This document shows, piece by piece, positions 8,595-18,125 of a stretch of 64,000 nucleotides of DNA. Origin of the DNA: an uncultured Opitutia bacterium (GTDB lineage: Bacteria; Verrucomicrobiota; Verrucomicrobiia; Opitutales; Opitutaceae); contig CAILHZ010000013.1 of NCBI GenBank assembly GCA_903834135.1, positions 1-64,000 of the forward strand, read 5' to 3'. How positions within the stretch are numbered: position 1 is the stretch's first letter; each line of letters begins with the position of its first letter. A program made the translations under genes and the position numbers. The notes beneath the pieces are model-generated. The model saw nothing but the letters and a program-made list of their open reading frames with translations. It made no database searches and was not told the DNA's origin.

Positions 8595-9590
8595 TTAACT
8601 GATTTTGAGTACGATTTTACCAAACTGACCACCCTTTTCCATGAGCTTAAAAGCATCTGAAGCTTCTGCTAAAGAAAAGACGTTACTTATGACAGGTTTA
8701 ATTGAATACGTTTCAACAAAGGCAATCATCGCCTTCCAATCTGAAGGACTTCCCATGGTAGTTCCTAGTAAAGAAATTTGCCGCCAAAATATTTTAAGTA
8801 GAGCAATCGAAGTAGGATTTCCGCATGTAGCGCCGTAAAACACAATCTTACCTCCTGAAGCTACGGCATCGATTAAATCATTAAGTCCTTCTCCACCTGC
8901 GCTATCAATTATCACATCAAAAGCACCAGTTTGTTTAAGAGCATGAGTTACCCAACCAGTTTCAGTATATAAAAACCCTCCTTTAGCTCCCAAGCTAATT
9001 GCTTTTGAAATCTTTTCTAGAGAACTGGATGTAACCCAAACCTCTGCTCCCGAAGCTACAGCAAATTGAAGGGCAAAAAGTGCCACGCCACCACCAATAC
9101 CGGAAACAAGAACACGGTCTGTAGACTTTAACTGCGCACGCTCTTTAAGAGCTCTCCAAGCAGTTAAACCTGCTAGTGGCAGTGCTGCTGCCTCACTCCA
9201 GGACAAGGCCTTAGGTTTAAGTTCTAACTGGCTTTCAGGTATAGTAATAAATTCAGCACATGTTCCCTCACGTGGCAGTCCAAGAATAGTAAACTGATCA
9301 GACTGTGCAGACTCTTTATTACCCCAATTAAAACTAGGATTTATAATTACTTCTTTTCCAATCCAAGAACCAGATACGCCTGCACCTACTGCAGTCACAA
9401 CACCAGCGCCATCAGATCCAGGAGTACACGGATACTTAAGTCCCATGTACTGTCCTTTTTTAATCCACACATCTCTGTGATTAAGAGCAGCAGCCTTGAG
9501 TGTGATAAGGACTTCTCCAGCTTGAGCTACGGGTTGAGCAACCTGAGCAATTTCAAAAGCGTTAGCGGCAGGGAATTGAACAGCAATCAT
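8595..9590 (-). CDS. MDR-family zinc-type/quinone oxidoreductase
   Basis: About 331 residues from ATG 9590. The GroES-like N-terminal part has N-H-R-D-V-W-I-K-K-G-Q-Y and P-G-S-D-G-A-G-V-V, and the Rossmann domain has the loop G-I-G-G-G-V-A-L-F-A-L-Q (about 155-166). The order resembles medium-chain dehydrogenases of the YogA/quinone-reductase type, using NADPH to reduce an alkenal or quinone. The cysteine cluster of a structural zinc site is not visible, so it may be zinc-free. Exact substrate unknown. Soluble. Transcribed alone from the minus strand, with 66 bases to the neighbouring gene. Confidence 0.8.
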   Translation of the reverse strand: MIAVQFPAANAFEIAQVAQPVAQAGEVLITLKAAALNHRDVWIKKGQYMGLKYPCTPGSDGAGVVTAVGAGVSGSWIGKEVIINPSFNWGNKESAQSDQFTILGLPREGTCAEFITIPESQLELKPKALSWSEAAALPLAGLTAWRALKERAQLKSTDRVLVSGIGGGVALFALQFAVASGAEVWVTSSSLEKISKAISLGAKGGFLYTETGWVTHALKQTGAFDVIIDSAGGEGLNDLIDAVASGGKIVFYGATCGNPTSIALLKIFWRQISLLGTTMGSPSDWKAMIAFVETYSIKPVISNVFSLAEASDAFKLMEKGGQFGKIVLKIS

Positions 9591-9670
9591 AGTATTAAAC
9601 TTTGAATACAACCTCAGGTTTATCAAAAATATATATATTTAACAACTTGTACTATTAACTTAACAAAATC

Positions 9671-11221
9671 CTACTTCACTAATTTACGTTTAACCAAACT
9701 AACCAACTCTTCCCTACCTTCAATTTTTAAGACAAAAAGAAGAACCCCATATACAGCAACTGCACATGGGATTATAAATCCTACTGCAACTAAACCCTTC
9801 ACTAGATTAGTAACTAGCCATGTATCCACGTAGTGCCAAAGTCCTGCTACAACTATTGCCATAAGAGCTGTCGCAGCTATGACTTTTAATAAACTAATCC
9901 ATAAAGGCTTAAAGGTAAGTCCAGGTATTTTTTTAACTAGAGCTCTTTGAAGTAGCAGCGTTTGTACGATGATAGCCGAAGTACTAGCGATCACTAACCC
10001 TCTTACACCCATTAGATGCATAAGGGTGATACTTAAAATAACATTTAAAACGAAATCTATAGTCGCCACTTTAACTGGTGTCTTAGTGTCTTTGACTGAA
10101 TAAAATGCTCTCACGGTAAGATTAACGACCGAGAAAAACGGCATCCCGAGTGCAAACAGTGCAACTAAGGTAGAGAGATCTGTGGCATTATCTGCGGTGA
10201 AACGCCCGTGTCTATAAATCAGATTAACAATTGGATGACTTAAGAGGACTAAGCCAACCGCGGCAGGTACATTGATAATTAAAATAAGTCTTAAGCCCTT
10301 TCTAAAATCCTCAGCCATCAAATCGAACTTCTTTTCAACGGCGTGTTTTGCAATCAGAGGATAAACTACCGTTGATACAGCAATCGCAAATACCCCAATT
10401 GGAAATTCCATTAGCCGATTACCCATAAAGTAAAATGTTGCCGAAGCATCATCCAGGGAGAACGCAAGAAAACGAGATACAGCAATATTGATTTGATAAA
10501 TTGCAGTGCCAAAAATACCAGGAGCCATCAGTAAGGCTATTTCCTTCACATGGGGAGCAAGTCTTAAGTCAAAGCTAGGCTTCCATCCCTCTTTAATTAA
10601 AATAACTGCAGGTACAGCCATTTGAAAGAATCCTCCCACTAAGACACCTGCACAAAGCCAATGTACCTGACCTAAAGTGGTATGAGAAAAATGAAGTCCA
10701 GCGCCTGCAATCGAAACGATCATAGCTAAATTTAGCCAAGTCGGTGATAAAGCAGGTTCTAGAAAATGGTCTAAGATATTAAGAGCTGCGTTGAAGGCTG
10801 CTGCTAAAGCAATGAAGGCAAGATACGGGAAAAGTATAACGGTAAGATCTGCTGCAAGATACCATTTATCATCCTGCCCTGAAATAAGACGAGAATGACT
10901 AAAAGTCATCATAGCAAAAGTAGTCATAACTCCAGTAATGACTACAAGCCATGAAGCCACTTGAGATAGAAGATTAAAGGCTCCTTCTTTTCCTTCCTTA
11001 TGAAGCGCTTCTTGAAAGGTTGGGACAAAAGCTGCTGTAAGGGACCCTTCAGCAAGGAGTCGTCTAAATAAATTAGGAACTACAAATGCCGTTAAGAAAG
11101 CCGAATACACGGCACTAGCTCCAAACACAGCTGCACTAAGAGAATCCCTTACTAACCCAAGAATACGCGACACCACCGTTAAGAAAGAAACAACACTGAT
11201 GTCTTTAAGGCGTTTTGACAC
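9671..11221 (-). CDS. murJ: lipid II flippase MurJ
   Basis: 516 residues with about 14 transmembrane helices, the MOP-superfamily layout. The start is GTG. N-terminal signature S-V-V-S-F-L-T-V-V-S-R-I-L-G-L-V-R-D (about 8-25) and the P-N-L-F-R-R-L-L-A-E-G-S-L-T-A-A-F-V-P-x-F block are diagnostic. MurJ moves the undecaprenyl-linked peptidoglycan precursor across the inner membrane. It is followed upstream by the small FmdB gene on the same strand, with 27 bases between them. Confidence 0.95.
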   Translation of the reverse strand: MSKRLKDISVVSFLTVVSRILGLVRDSLSAAVFGASAVYSAFLTAFVVPNLFRRLLAEGSLTAAFVPTFQEALHKEGKEGAFNLLSQVASWLVVITGVMTTFAMMTFSHSRLISGQDDKWYLAADLTVILFPYLAFIALAAAFNAALNILDHFLEPALSPTWLNLAMIVSIAGAGLHFSHTTLGQVHWLCAGVLVGGFFQMAVPAVILIKEGWKPSFDLRLAPHVKEIALLMAPGIFGTAIYQINIAVSRFLAFSLDDASATFYFMGNRLMEFPIGVFAIAVSTVVYPLIAKHAVEKKFDLMAEDFRKGLRLILIINVPAAVGLVLLSHPIVNLIYRHGRFTADNATDLSTLVALFALGMPFFSVVNLTVRAFYSVKDTKTPVKVATIDFVLNVILSITLMHLMGVRGLVIASTSAIIVQTLLLQRALVKKIPGLTFKPLWISLLKVIAATALMAIVVAGLWHYVDTWLVTNLVKGLVAVGFIIPCAVAVYGVLLFVLKIEGREELVSLVKRKLVK

Positions 11222-11248
11222 AGGTAGTGTTACTGACTTAGAAACAAC

Positions 11249-11503
11249 TCAAGTCTCTTTCTTTTTAGAAGGCTTAGCTGCCTCTGGCTTTGTAGCGGAG
11301 GCATCAGAAGAGCTAGAGCTCTTTTTATAGTCGGTAATATAAAAGCCCGTGCCTTTAAAAATAAGCCCAGCTCCACCACCCACAAGACGCTTCACTCCAC
11401 TCTTCTTACACTTAGGACAAGTCTTAAGCGGATCGTCCTTCATGGACTGATACTGCTCGAACTCATGTCCACATTTAGGACAGGCGTATTCGTAGGTAGG
11501 CAT
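11249..11503 (-). CDS. FmdB-family zinc-ribbon protein
   Basis: 84 residues. Begins M-P-T-Y-E-Y-A-C-P-K-C-G-H-E-F-E and has a second C-P-K-C pair, giving a four-cysteine zinc ribbon of the FmdB/CxxC_CXXC_SSSS type. It then has G-F-Y-x-T-D-Y followed by a serine, lysine and alanine-rich tail. Members are small putative regulatory proteins of unknown function, common in Verrucomicrobiota and Planctomycetota. Divergent from ispA. Confidence 0.88.
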   Translation of the reverse strand: MPTYEYACPKCGHEFEQYQSMKDDPLKTCPKCKKSGVKRLVGGGAGLIFKGTGFYITDYKKSSSSSDASATKPEAAKPSKKKET

Positions 11504-11610
11504 AATTGGTAAAGCTGTATTAGAAACAGTAAACGCCCCGTGCGGAAGTCGAAAGATTACAATAAGCTCTCACTTGCCAGAGTCTCTTTTTGGGGCTAAT
11601 CCTAAGCTTT

Positions 11611-12489
11611 ATGAGTTTTAACGAGGTGTTTGCAGGCTATGTGACCCAAACTGAGGCAGCGATTGACCGCTACCTACCTTTGGCTAGCACCCGCCCTGAG
11701 AAGCTGCATACAGCCATGCGTTATGCCATGCAAGGGGGCGGAAAGCGCCTTAGACCCGTATTAGTGCTGGCAGCTAAGGACCTTTTTAATACGAAAGCCC
11801 AAGACGGCCTAGCGGCTGCAGTGGCAGTCGAATGTGTGCACACCTATTCCTTAATCCATGACGACTTACCGTGTATGGATAATGATGACTTAAGACGCGG
11901 TAGAGCTACTGTCCATAGAGCCTTTGATGAAGCAACTGCTTTACTCGCTGGAGATGCCCTCTTAACCCACGCTTTCATACTACTAAGCCACCACTATCCT
12001 GCAGCAATTGCTCTTAACCTAGTGCGTGAACTATCGAGTGCCTCAGGCAGTGAAAAGTTAATTGGTGGACAAGTGGAGGACTTGCTTGCCGAAAAAAGAA
12101 AAGATGTTTCAAAAGCAGATTTAGAATTTATTCATCTTAATAAGACTGCTGCGATGATTGAATGCTCGCTTGTTCTTGGGGCAATCATTGCAGAAGCCTC
12201 ACACGAGGAGACTGAAAAAATACGTCATGCAGGACGTCACTTAGGTTTAGCTTTTCAAATCATTGATGATATTTTAGATGTCACTTCTGATAATGCGACC
12301 TTGGGTAAAACCGTGGGTAAAGATGCAAAGGCAGGAAAAACAACGTTTGTCTCTATGCACGGTTTAGAAAAATCTAAACTATTAGCTGAAGCATCTTCAG
12401 AGGCCGCAATTGCAGGCTTCAAATCCTTATACAAAGGGTCTGATTTTTTCACAGATTTGACAAAGAGTCTATCTCAGCGAATCACTTAA
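11611..12489 (+). CDS. ispA: polyprenyl synthetase (farnesyl diphosphate synthase type)
   Basis: About 292 residues from ATG 11611 (an upstream TTG is in frame but less likely). Motifs: G-G-G-K-R-L-R-P-V-L (~46-55), first aspartate-rich motif H-D-D-L-P-C-M-D-N-D-D-L-R-R-G (DDx4D form with a Pro-Cys-Met insertion typical of bacterial FPP synthases), and second motif F-Q-I-I-D-D-I-L-D. Condenses isopentenyl diphosphate with allylic diphosphates in the cytoplasm, giving C15 (possibly C20) precursors for quinones and undecaprenol. The methyltransferase gene follows after 36 bases. Confidence 0.92.
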   Translation: MSFNEVFAGYVTQTEAAIDRYLPLASTRPEKLHTAMRYAMQGGGKRLRPVLVLAAKDLFNTKAQDGLAAAVAVECVHTYSLIHDDLPCMDNDDLRRGRATVHRAFDEATALLAGDALLTHAFILLSHHYPAAIALNLVRELSSASGSEKLIGGQVEDLLAEKRKDVSKADLEFIHLNKTAAMIECSLVLGAIIAEASHEETEKIRHAGRHLGLAFQIIDDILDVTSDNATLGKTVGKDAKAGKTTFVSMHGLEKSKLLAEASSEAAIAGFKSLYKGSDFFTDLTKSLSQRIT

Positions 12490-12525
12490 TCCTTTTAAAG
12501 TAAGGATCTGGCTTAATAAAAAACC

Positions 12526-13131
12526 ATGAGTGCGAATTTTTGGAATGAACGCTACGAAACATCCACGTTCATCTACGGTACTAAGCCTAATGATTTTGTT
12601 GCAGCTGTGGCTCACAGAATACCCGCTGGCCCTACCCTTTGCTTAGCTGAAGGAGAAGGAAGAAACGCTGTTTACTTAGCTGAAAGAGGCCACGCTACAA
12701 CTGCTGTAGACTTGTCTACAAAAGGACTGGCAAAAGCACAGGCTTTAGCTTCATTACGTGGAGTAAGTATCACGACTCAGGCCGTTGATTTAGCAGCTTA
12801 CACGATCACACCAAATGCATGGTCAGGTATTATAGCAACATGGGCGCATTTGCCACCCGCTTTACGCAAAGTTGTTTTTTCTCAGGTTGTAAAAGGTCTA
12901 GTGCCGGGAGGTGTTTTTATACTCGAAGCCTACACTCCTGCGCAGCTTACCTTTAAAACAGGTGGGCCTAAAGACGAAGCGCTGTGCATGAGCTTATCGG
13001 ACTTAAAAGAGGAACTCTATGGTCTTAAGTTTCTCGTGGGCCACGAGTGCCAACGCGAAGTATTCGAGGGTACCCATCATACCGGTATGGGTGCAGTTGT
13101 TCAAGTGCTCGCGATCAAACCTGCCAGTTAA
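12526..13131 (+). CDS. class I SAM-dependent methyltransferase (TehB-like)
   Basis: 201 residues, length typical of small TehB-like enzymes. Begins F-W-N-E-R-Y and Y-G-T-K-P-N-D-F. SAM-binding motif I reads L-C-L-A-E-G-E-G-R-N-A-V-Y-L-A near 38-52, with the acidic end of strand 2 in A-V-D-L-S. Substrate unknown; relatives act on thiols, tellurite or small metabolites. Convergent with the cytochrome gene downstream, only 4 bases apart. Confidence 0.82.
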   Translation: MSANFWNERYETSTFIYGTKPNDFVAAVAHRIPAGPTLCLAEGEGRNAVYLAERGHATTAVDLSTKGLAKAQALASLRGVSITTQAVDLAAYTITPNAWSGIIATWAHLPPALRKVVFSQVVKGLVPGGVFILEAYTPAQLTFKTGGPKDEALCMSLSDLKEELYGLKFLVGHECQREVFEGTHHTGMGAVVQVLAIKPAS

Positions 13132-13135
13132 AAAA

Positions 13136-14182
13136 TTAAGGAAGCGAACTGACATAGGCAACTATAGCAGTAATGTCATCGTCTGATAATTGACTGACAA
13201 CAGGCTGCATTTGAACGGCAAGTAAGCCCTTACGCGTCCCCTGTTTCATATCATAGATTTGCCGAGCAAGATAACTCGGAGAACGCCCTGCTATACTAGG
13301 TGCATCCTTTAGTCCCATAAGACCTGGGCCATGGCACGTAGCACAGGCAACTGTTTTACCTGGGATAACTTTCGAACCACGAAGCGTTGAACCTCCCGTT
13401 GTGACTAAGGCCTCGCCTTTTTTAAGACTGCCTTTTGGCACATAAGCAATAAAGCCCGAATGTGGATTACGCATTGCCTGAGCCTGTTCCTCATCCTCTG
13501 GAATTTCAATAATACGTCCTGCAATTGGTTCTGTAAGTTTTTTCTCAGCGGCTAAAAAAAGACTATTTTCAATATGCGTTCGAGGAACTAGGTCTGTCTC
13601 AATAACTCGAATCCAACGTGTCCAAGGAATGGCTGCAAAGTATTCTGCCGCTTCAATCTCCTCCTGCTTAGTCATTGCCTTAGCCAAGGCAATCATCAGT
13701 GGCGTATTAGCCTTTCTGTTATCTGAGGTATATCTAAGACCTGATTTAAAATCCTGAAGTTGCCTGATAAAATATTCAACACTTTGCCCAGAAACAGGTG
13801 CATTCTCAGGACGGCCTTTACCATTAGGTAAATGACAAAAACCACACGCATAAGCGGCTTTCCCTAGTCCTTTTGAACCATGTGCAACAATATACGGCAT
13901 ATTGGGATGCTCGCTTGGATACCAATCCGCTACAGATCCACCATAATGAATATCAATTAAGGAATAACTCGCAGTACTACCTGGCAAATGCTGGGGTGCT
14001 AATTGAACTTCTACAGATTTATCTGCTTTAGGTTTACGTGTTGGAGGAAACGTTGGATTTGCAACGTCTGTTGGTTTAGCAGGAGTTAAAAACCCGTACG
14101 CCCACAGTGGCTCAGCTAGCCCCTGTGAAATTAAACCACTCACGGATAGACTAAGTGCTACTACCCGCAGTAATTTAAGCAT
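13136..14182 (-). CDS. diheme class I cytochrome c (c4-like)
   Basis: About 348 residues from ATG 14182, with a signal peptide (L-L-R-V-V-A-L-S-L-S-V-S-G-L). Two heme-binding motifs: C-G-F-C-H in the first domain and C-A-T-C-H-G-P-G-L-M-G in the second. Both domains end in the c4-like pattern of a methionine or P-rich loop and a helix ending ...I-V-A-Y-V-S-S-L. Periplasmic electron carrier. The linker between domains (about 190-260) is long and acidic. Its gene begins 5 bases after the threonine synthase stop, which is odd functionally and probably reflects tight packing rather than a shared pathway. Confidence 0.85.
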   Translation of the reverse strand: MLKLLRVVALSLSVSGLISQGLAEPLWAYGFLTPAKPTDVANPTFPPTRKPKADKSVEVQLAPQHLPGSTASYSLIDIHYGGSVADWYPSEHPNMPYIVAHGSKGLGKAAYACGFCHLPNGKGRPENAPVSGQSVEYFIRQLQDFKSGLRYTSDNRKANTPLMIALAKAMTKQEEIEAAEYFAAIPWTRWIRVIETDLVPRTHIENSLFLAAEKKLTEPIAGRIIEIPEDEEQAQAMRNPHSGFIAYVPKGSLKKGEALVTTGGSTLRGSKVIPGKTVACATCHGPGLMGLKDAPSIAGRSPSYLARQIYDMKQGTRKGLLAVQMQPVVSQLSDDDITAIVAYVSSLP

Positions 14183-14186
14183 AAAA

Positions 14187-15545
14187 TTAGACACCGTTTT
14201 TTGTTATAAACGCTTTAATGAGAGCTGCATTTGCAGTAATATGCGTTTTCACAATTGGTCTAAGTTTCAGAGCTTCAAGAGTCGGATCCTTAGGCTCAAT
14301 TCCAGTCGCAGTTTGTATCGTATCTGGGAACTTAGCAGGACTTGCGGTTGCTAGAACAATACTGACTTTACCTACCGTATGCTCCTTAAAACCGCAAGCT
14401 GTATGCGGATCAATTACCATACCATACTGCGTGTAAACGGATTTAATAATTCCTGGAATTTCACTATCAGTGCAGCGTGATGCGGAAAATTCTCCTGCTT
14501 TAAATTCTGGTAAAATAAACGATCCATTATGTTTAAACTCATCCATTGCACGGCTTACTTGGATTGGATCGCAGCCTAAGCGGTAATACAATAAGCGCTC
14601 AAAATTGGAAGCCACTTGAATATCCATTGAAGGTGCAAGACTTGGCTCTACTTGGCCTACTTTGTATTCACCGGTATTAAACAAGCGGTAAAGAATATCG
14701 TTTTGATTGGTTGCTACTTTAAAGCTGCCTATGGGCACACCCATTTGAGTAAGTAACCACCCGGCTAAAACATTTCCAAAATTTCCCGTAGGAACGACAA
14801 ATTCGATGCGACTTCTGTCCTGTTCGGGAATTTGAAGCCACGCATATAAATAATATACACACTGTGCTAAGACACGGGCTAAATTGATTGAATTTACTGC
14901 TGAAAGACGGTGCTTTTTTCTAAAGTCTTGATCGCCAAAAATTTCTTTTAAAGCAGCTTGTGCATCATCGAAACTACCATCGATAGCTAATGCAAAAACA
15001 TTAGCCGCTTGTGAGCATGCCATTTGACGCTCCTGAAGTGCAGAGACTCTGCCATTAGGATATAAGATAAAAACAGCTGTATTTGGCTTACCTAAAAGGC
15101 CATGAATTGCAGCAGCACCCGTATCTCCTGACGTGGCTCCGAGTACATTAATAGACTCGGATTTTTGCGCACACAAATAGCTGTATAAATTACCTAGAAG
15201 CTGGAGTGCAAAATCCTTAAAGGCCAACGTTGGACCATGAAATAATTCTAAAACATACAGGTCTTTAGAGAGCTTTTTTAAAGGCGCAATCTTAGGATCA
15301 CTAAAATGAACGTAAGAATCCAAAACGATCTGCTTTAGATCTGCTTCAGGAATATCCGTTGCAAAGAGTTTCATGAACTCAAAGCACAAGTCCGCGTAGC
15401 CCAACTTCTCCCAAGCGACTAACTTTGTAGTAATCGTTGGGAATTTCTCAGGTAGAAACAAACCTCCATCAGGAGCTAGCCCTACTGCAACAGCCTCACT
15501 AAAGGAGTGCGCTGCAGTCTTACCGCGTGTGGAGATGTAACGCAT
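14187..15545 (-). CDS. thrC: threonine synthase
   Basis: 452 residues, the long form of ThrC. N terminus M-R-Y-I-S-T-R-G and V-G-L-A-P-D-G-G-L-F-L-P-E are typical, and the PLP lysine is in F-H-G-P-T-L-A-F-K-D-F-A. G-A-T-S-G-D-T-G-A-A-A binds the phosphate of PLP. Converts O-phosphohomoserine to threonine in the cytoplasm. Last of the minus-strand run hom-lysC-thrC. No thrB (homoserine kinase) is in this cluster. Confidence 0.95.
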   Translation of the reverse strand: MRYISTRGKTAAHSFSEAVAVGLAPDGGLFLPEKFPTITTKLVAWEKLGYADLCFEFMKLFATDIPEADLKQIVLDSYVHFSDPKIAPLKKLSKDLYVLELFHGPTLAFKDFALQLLGNLYSYLCAQKSESINVLGATSGDTGAAAIHGLLGKPNTAVFILYPNGRVSALQERQMACSQAANVFALAIDGSFDDAQAALKEIFGDQDFRKKHRLSAVNSINLARVLAQCVYYLYAWLQIPEQDRSRIEFVVPTGNFGNVLAGWLLTQMGVPIGSFKVATNQNDILYRLFNTGEYKVGQVEPSLAPSMDIQVASNFERLLYYRLGCDPIQVSRAMDEFKHNGSFILPEFKAGEFSASRCTDSEIPGIIKSVYTQYGMVIDPHTACGFKEHTVGKVSIVLATASPAKFPDTIQTATGIEPKDPTLEALKLRPIVKTHITANAALIKAFITKNGV

Positions 15546-15570
15546 GACTTAAACAGACAAGGCCTAGCGC

Positions 15571-16788
15571 TTATAGCGTATCTAACTTAAAGGCACCGTG
15601 CGCAACCCGTGATGCTTCATCTGCTTTATCTACAGCAATTGCGACAGTGATTTTAATTTCTGAAGTACTGATTAAATCAATATTCACTCCCGCTGCAGCA
15701 AGTGCTTCAAATAAAGTTGCTGCAACACCGCTGTGGGTCTTCATACCTACGCCAACAACCGAGAGTTTAGCAACCTGGCCATAGACGGCCACTTCACCAC
15801 CCCCGAGAGCTTTTAAGACAGGCTCTAGAGCACGCACTGCTTTAGCGCTATCACCTTGAGGGACTGTGAACGTTAAATTAGCCACACCTTGGCGGCCTAA
15901 ATTTTGGACAATCATGTCCACAATGATGTTTGCTTCGGCGAGCGAGCGAAACACTTTGCCAGCAGAACCCGGCTTATCCGGAATATTGCTCACAGTGACT
16001 TTAGCTTGGTCTTTATCAACGGCTACGCCGCGAACAACGACCTTCTCCATATAAGCGACTTCTTCTTTCACGATTGTACCTGGGTTATAATTAAACGAAG
16101 AACGGACTTCAAAAACGACTCCATATTTTTTTGCGAACTCAACAGAACGAGATTGCATGACCTTGGAACCTGAAGAAGCAAGTTCTAGCATCTCATCATA
16201 GGAAATTTCTTCTAATTTGCGTGCGTTTTTAACTACACGTGGATCAGCGGTATAGACGCCATCAACGTCAGTATAAATTTCACACTTATCAGCTTTAACT
16301 GCTGCAGCCAGAGCGATTGCTGTTAAATCAGAACCCCCACGACCTAAGGTTGTAACTTGTCCATCAACATTGACGCCCTGAAATCCAGCAACAATAACCA
16401 CTTTTTTAGACTTCAAATCTTTAACGATTGGAGAAGCGTCAATACTCTGGATTTTAGCCTTTGTAAACGAGGTGTCTGTTACAATACCCGCTTGAGCACC
16501 CGTGTAGCTTACGGCTTGCACGCCAATGCCTTGTAAGGCCATAGCGACTAAGGCAATCGTCTCTTGCTCACCAATGGAGAGCAGCTGATCTAGTTCACGC
16601 TCACTTGGTTCACTGCATACTGCACGAGCCCTAGCAAGTAACTCATTAGTCACACCAGCTCTAGCTGAAACAACGATAACTAATTCGTTACCGTCTTCAT
16701 GCGAAGCTTTTACTCGCTCAGCGACTTTTTTGATTCTCTCGACATCTCCTACAGAGGTGCCGCCATACTTTTGAACAATACGTGCCAT
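15571..16788 (-). CDS. lysC: aspartate kinase
   Basis: 405 residues. Starts with the signature K-Y-G-G-T-S-V-G; the catalytic domain includes T-L-G-R-G-G-S-D-L-T-A-I-A-L and Y-T-D-V-D-G-V-Y-T-A-D-P. Two C-terminal ACT domains (from about residue 265) are expected to mediate feedback inhibition by lysine and/or threonine. First committed step of the aspartate-family amino acids. Single-function form, not fused to homoserine dehydrogenase, 13 bases downstream of hom. Confidence 0.95.
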   Translation of the reverse strand: MARIVQKYGGTSVGDVERIKKVAERVKASHEDGNELVIVVSARAGVTNELLARARAVCSEPSERELDQLLSIGEQETIALVAMALQGIGVQAVSYTGAQAGIVTDTSFTKAKIQSIDASPIVKDLKSKKVVIVAGFQGVNVDGQVTTLGRGGSDLTAIALAAAVKADKCEIYTDVDGVYTADPRVVKNARKLEEISYDEMLELASSGSKVMQSRSVEFAKKYGVVFEVRSSFNYNPGTIVKEEVAYMEKVVVRGVAVDKDQAKVTVSNIPDKPGSAGKVFRSLAEANIIVDMIVQNLGRQGVANLTFTVPQGDSAKAVRALEPVLKALGGGEVAVYGQVAKLSVVGVGMKTHSGVAATLFEALAAAGVNIDLISTSEIKITVAIAVDKADEASRVAHGAFKLDTL

Positions 16789-16801
16789 GTGTAATGAAAG
16801 A

Positions 16802-18121
16802 TTAGTCTGTAAAATTTCCTATGCGTAAGACAAGAGGAGTTTCTAGAACACTATCTAAGTTAGTGAGCTGTTTTAAAGCCTGACCGATTGATTTTTCGTT
16901 ACTTTCATGCGTTGTAAGGACAAGTGACGCAGCTCCTGTGTGTGCAGGATTTTGAATAACAGTTGCAATACTGACTTTATTTTTTGAAAGCACATTAGCA
17001 ACATTTGCAAGTACCCCTGATTGATCCTTCACGGTGAGTCTAACGTAATAGCAGCCTATAATTCTTTCTGCAGGAGCTAACTTACAGCCCTTCTGATTTG
17101 GCTCGTAGGATTCACTGGTTAAATGAGTTCCCTTACCATGTTTAATTAATGCAACTGCATCAGCGATGTCACTTATCACTGCACTGGCTGTTGCATCCTG
17201 CCCTGCACCGCGGCCAATATAATGCGTTGTGCCAACGACGTCTCCAGTAACTGCTACGGCATTAAATACGCCACCTACACTAGCAACCACACTATTGATT
17301 GGTAGCAATGTTGGATGGACTCTAACTGAAAGTTCATTCTTTTTAAAATCACGGCTAATTACTGCCAGTAGCTTAATTGTATAGCCTAGAGTTGTTGCAT
17401 TGTGAAGATCCGCAGGACTTAGGCGGTTAATACCCTCAACAATCATATCCTTTGGCTGAACCCATACGCCGTGCGCTAACCAAGCTAAGACAGAAGCTTT
17501 ATGTGCTGTATCCCAGCCCTCTACATCCAAGGATTCATCTGCTTCAGCGTAGCCTAGTGCCTTAGCCTCACGCAGCACTTCACTATAAGCAAGACCTCGA
17601 GTTCCCATCTGAGTTAAAATATAATTACATGTCCCATTAAGTATTCCATAAATACGAGGGAAACGATTAGCCACTAGGCCTTCACGCAAGGCTTTAATAA
17701 TTGGAATACCACCAGCGACACTAGCTTCAAAAAAGAAGTGACCTCCATGCTTGCGTGCAGCTTCAAAAATTTCTGCACCGTGATCACAGATAAGCGCCTT
17801 GTTAGCTGAGACTACAATTTTACCATTCTTAAGAGCAGCCAATGTAACTTTACGAGCAAGTGTAGTGCCACCAATTAATTCACATACAACGTGAATTGAA
17901 GGATCGTTCGCAATTTCTAGCGCATCTTCAGTTAACTTAGAAACGGGCACTTTCACGGAGCGTTTCTTCTTTAAATCTTTTACTGCTATACGGGTTACTT
18001 CGACATTAGCACCTAAGCGCGAAGTTAATTCAGCACGTGAATGCTGTAAATGTTTCCATACCCCTTGGCCCACAGTGCCAAAGCCACAAAGACCAATGTT
18101 AACAGTGAGTATTGTCTTCAT
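16802..18121 (-). CDS. hom: homoserine dehydrogenase
   Basis: 439 residues, usual length for the enzyme with a C-terminal ACT domain. NAD(P)-binding loop G-L-C-G-F-G-T-V-G-Q-G-V near residues 10-21; catalytic region G-G-I-P-I-I-K-A-L and G-I-L-N-G-T-C-N-Y-I-L; L-G-Y-A-E-A-D-x-x-x-D-V-E-G-W-D. The ACT domain is about residues 360-430. Reduces aspartate semialdehyde to homoserine. Sits between plsY and lysC on one strand, with gaps of only 4 and 13 bases. Confidence 0.95.
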   Translation of the reverse strand: MKTILTVNIGLCGFGTVGQGVWKHLQHSRAELTSRLGANVEVTRIAVKDLKKKRSVKVPVSKLTEDALEIANDPSIHVVCELIGGTTLARKVTLAALKNGKIVVSANKALICDHGAEIFEAARKHGGHFFFEASVAGGIPIIKALREGLVANRFPRIYGILNGTCNYILTQMGTRGLAYSEVLREAKALGYAEADESLDVEGWDTAHKASVLAWLAHGVWVQPKDMIVEGINRLSPADLHNATTLGYTIKLLAVISRDFKKNELSVRVHPTLLPINSVVASVGGVFNAVAVTGDVVGTTHYIGRGAGQDATASAVISDIADAVALIKHGKGTHLTSESYEPNQKGCKLAPAERIIGCYYVRLTVKDQSGVLANVANVLSKNKVSIATVIQNPAHTGAASLVLTTHESNEKSIGQALKQLTNLDSVLETPLVLRIGNFTD

Positions 18122-18125
18122 GAAA

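Noticed and set aside
15904..16173. A long open frame on the plus strand inside lysC
   Set aside because: Antisense shadow of aspartate kinase with no start signal or motif.
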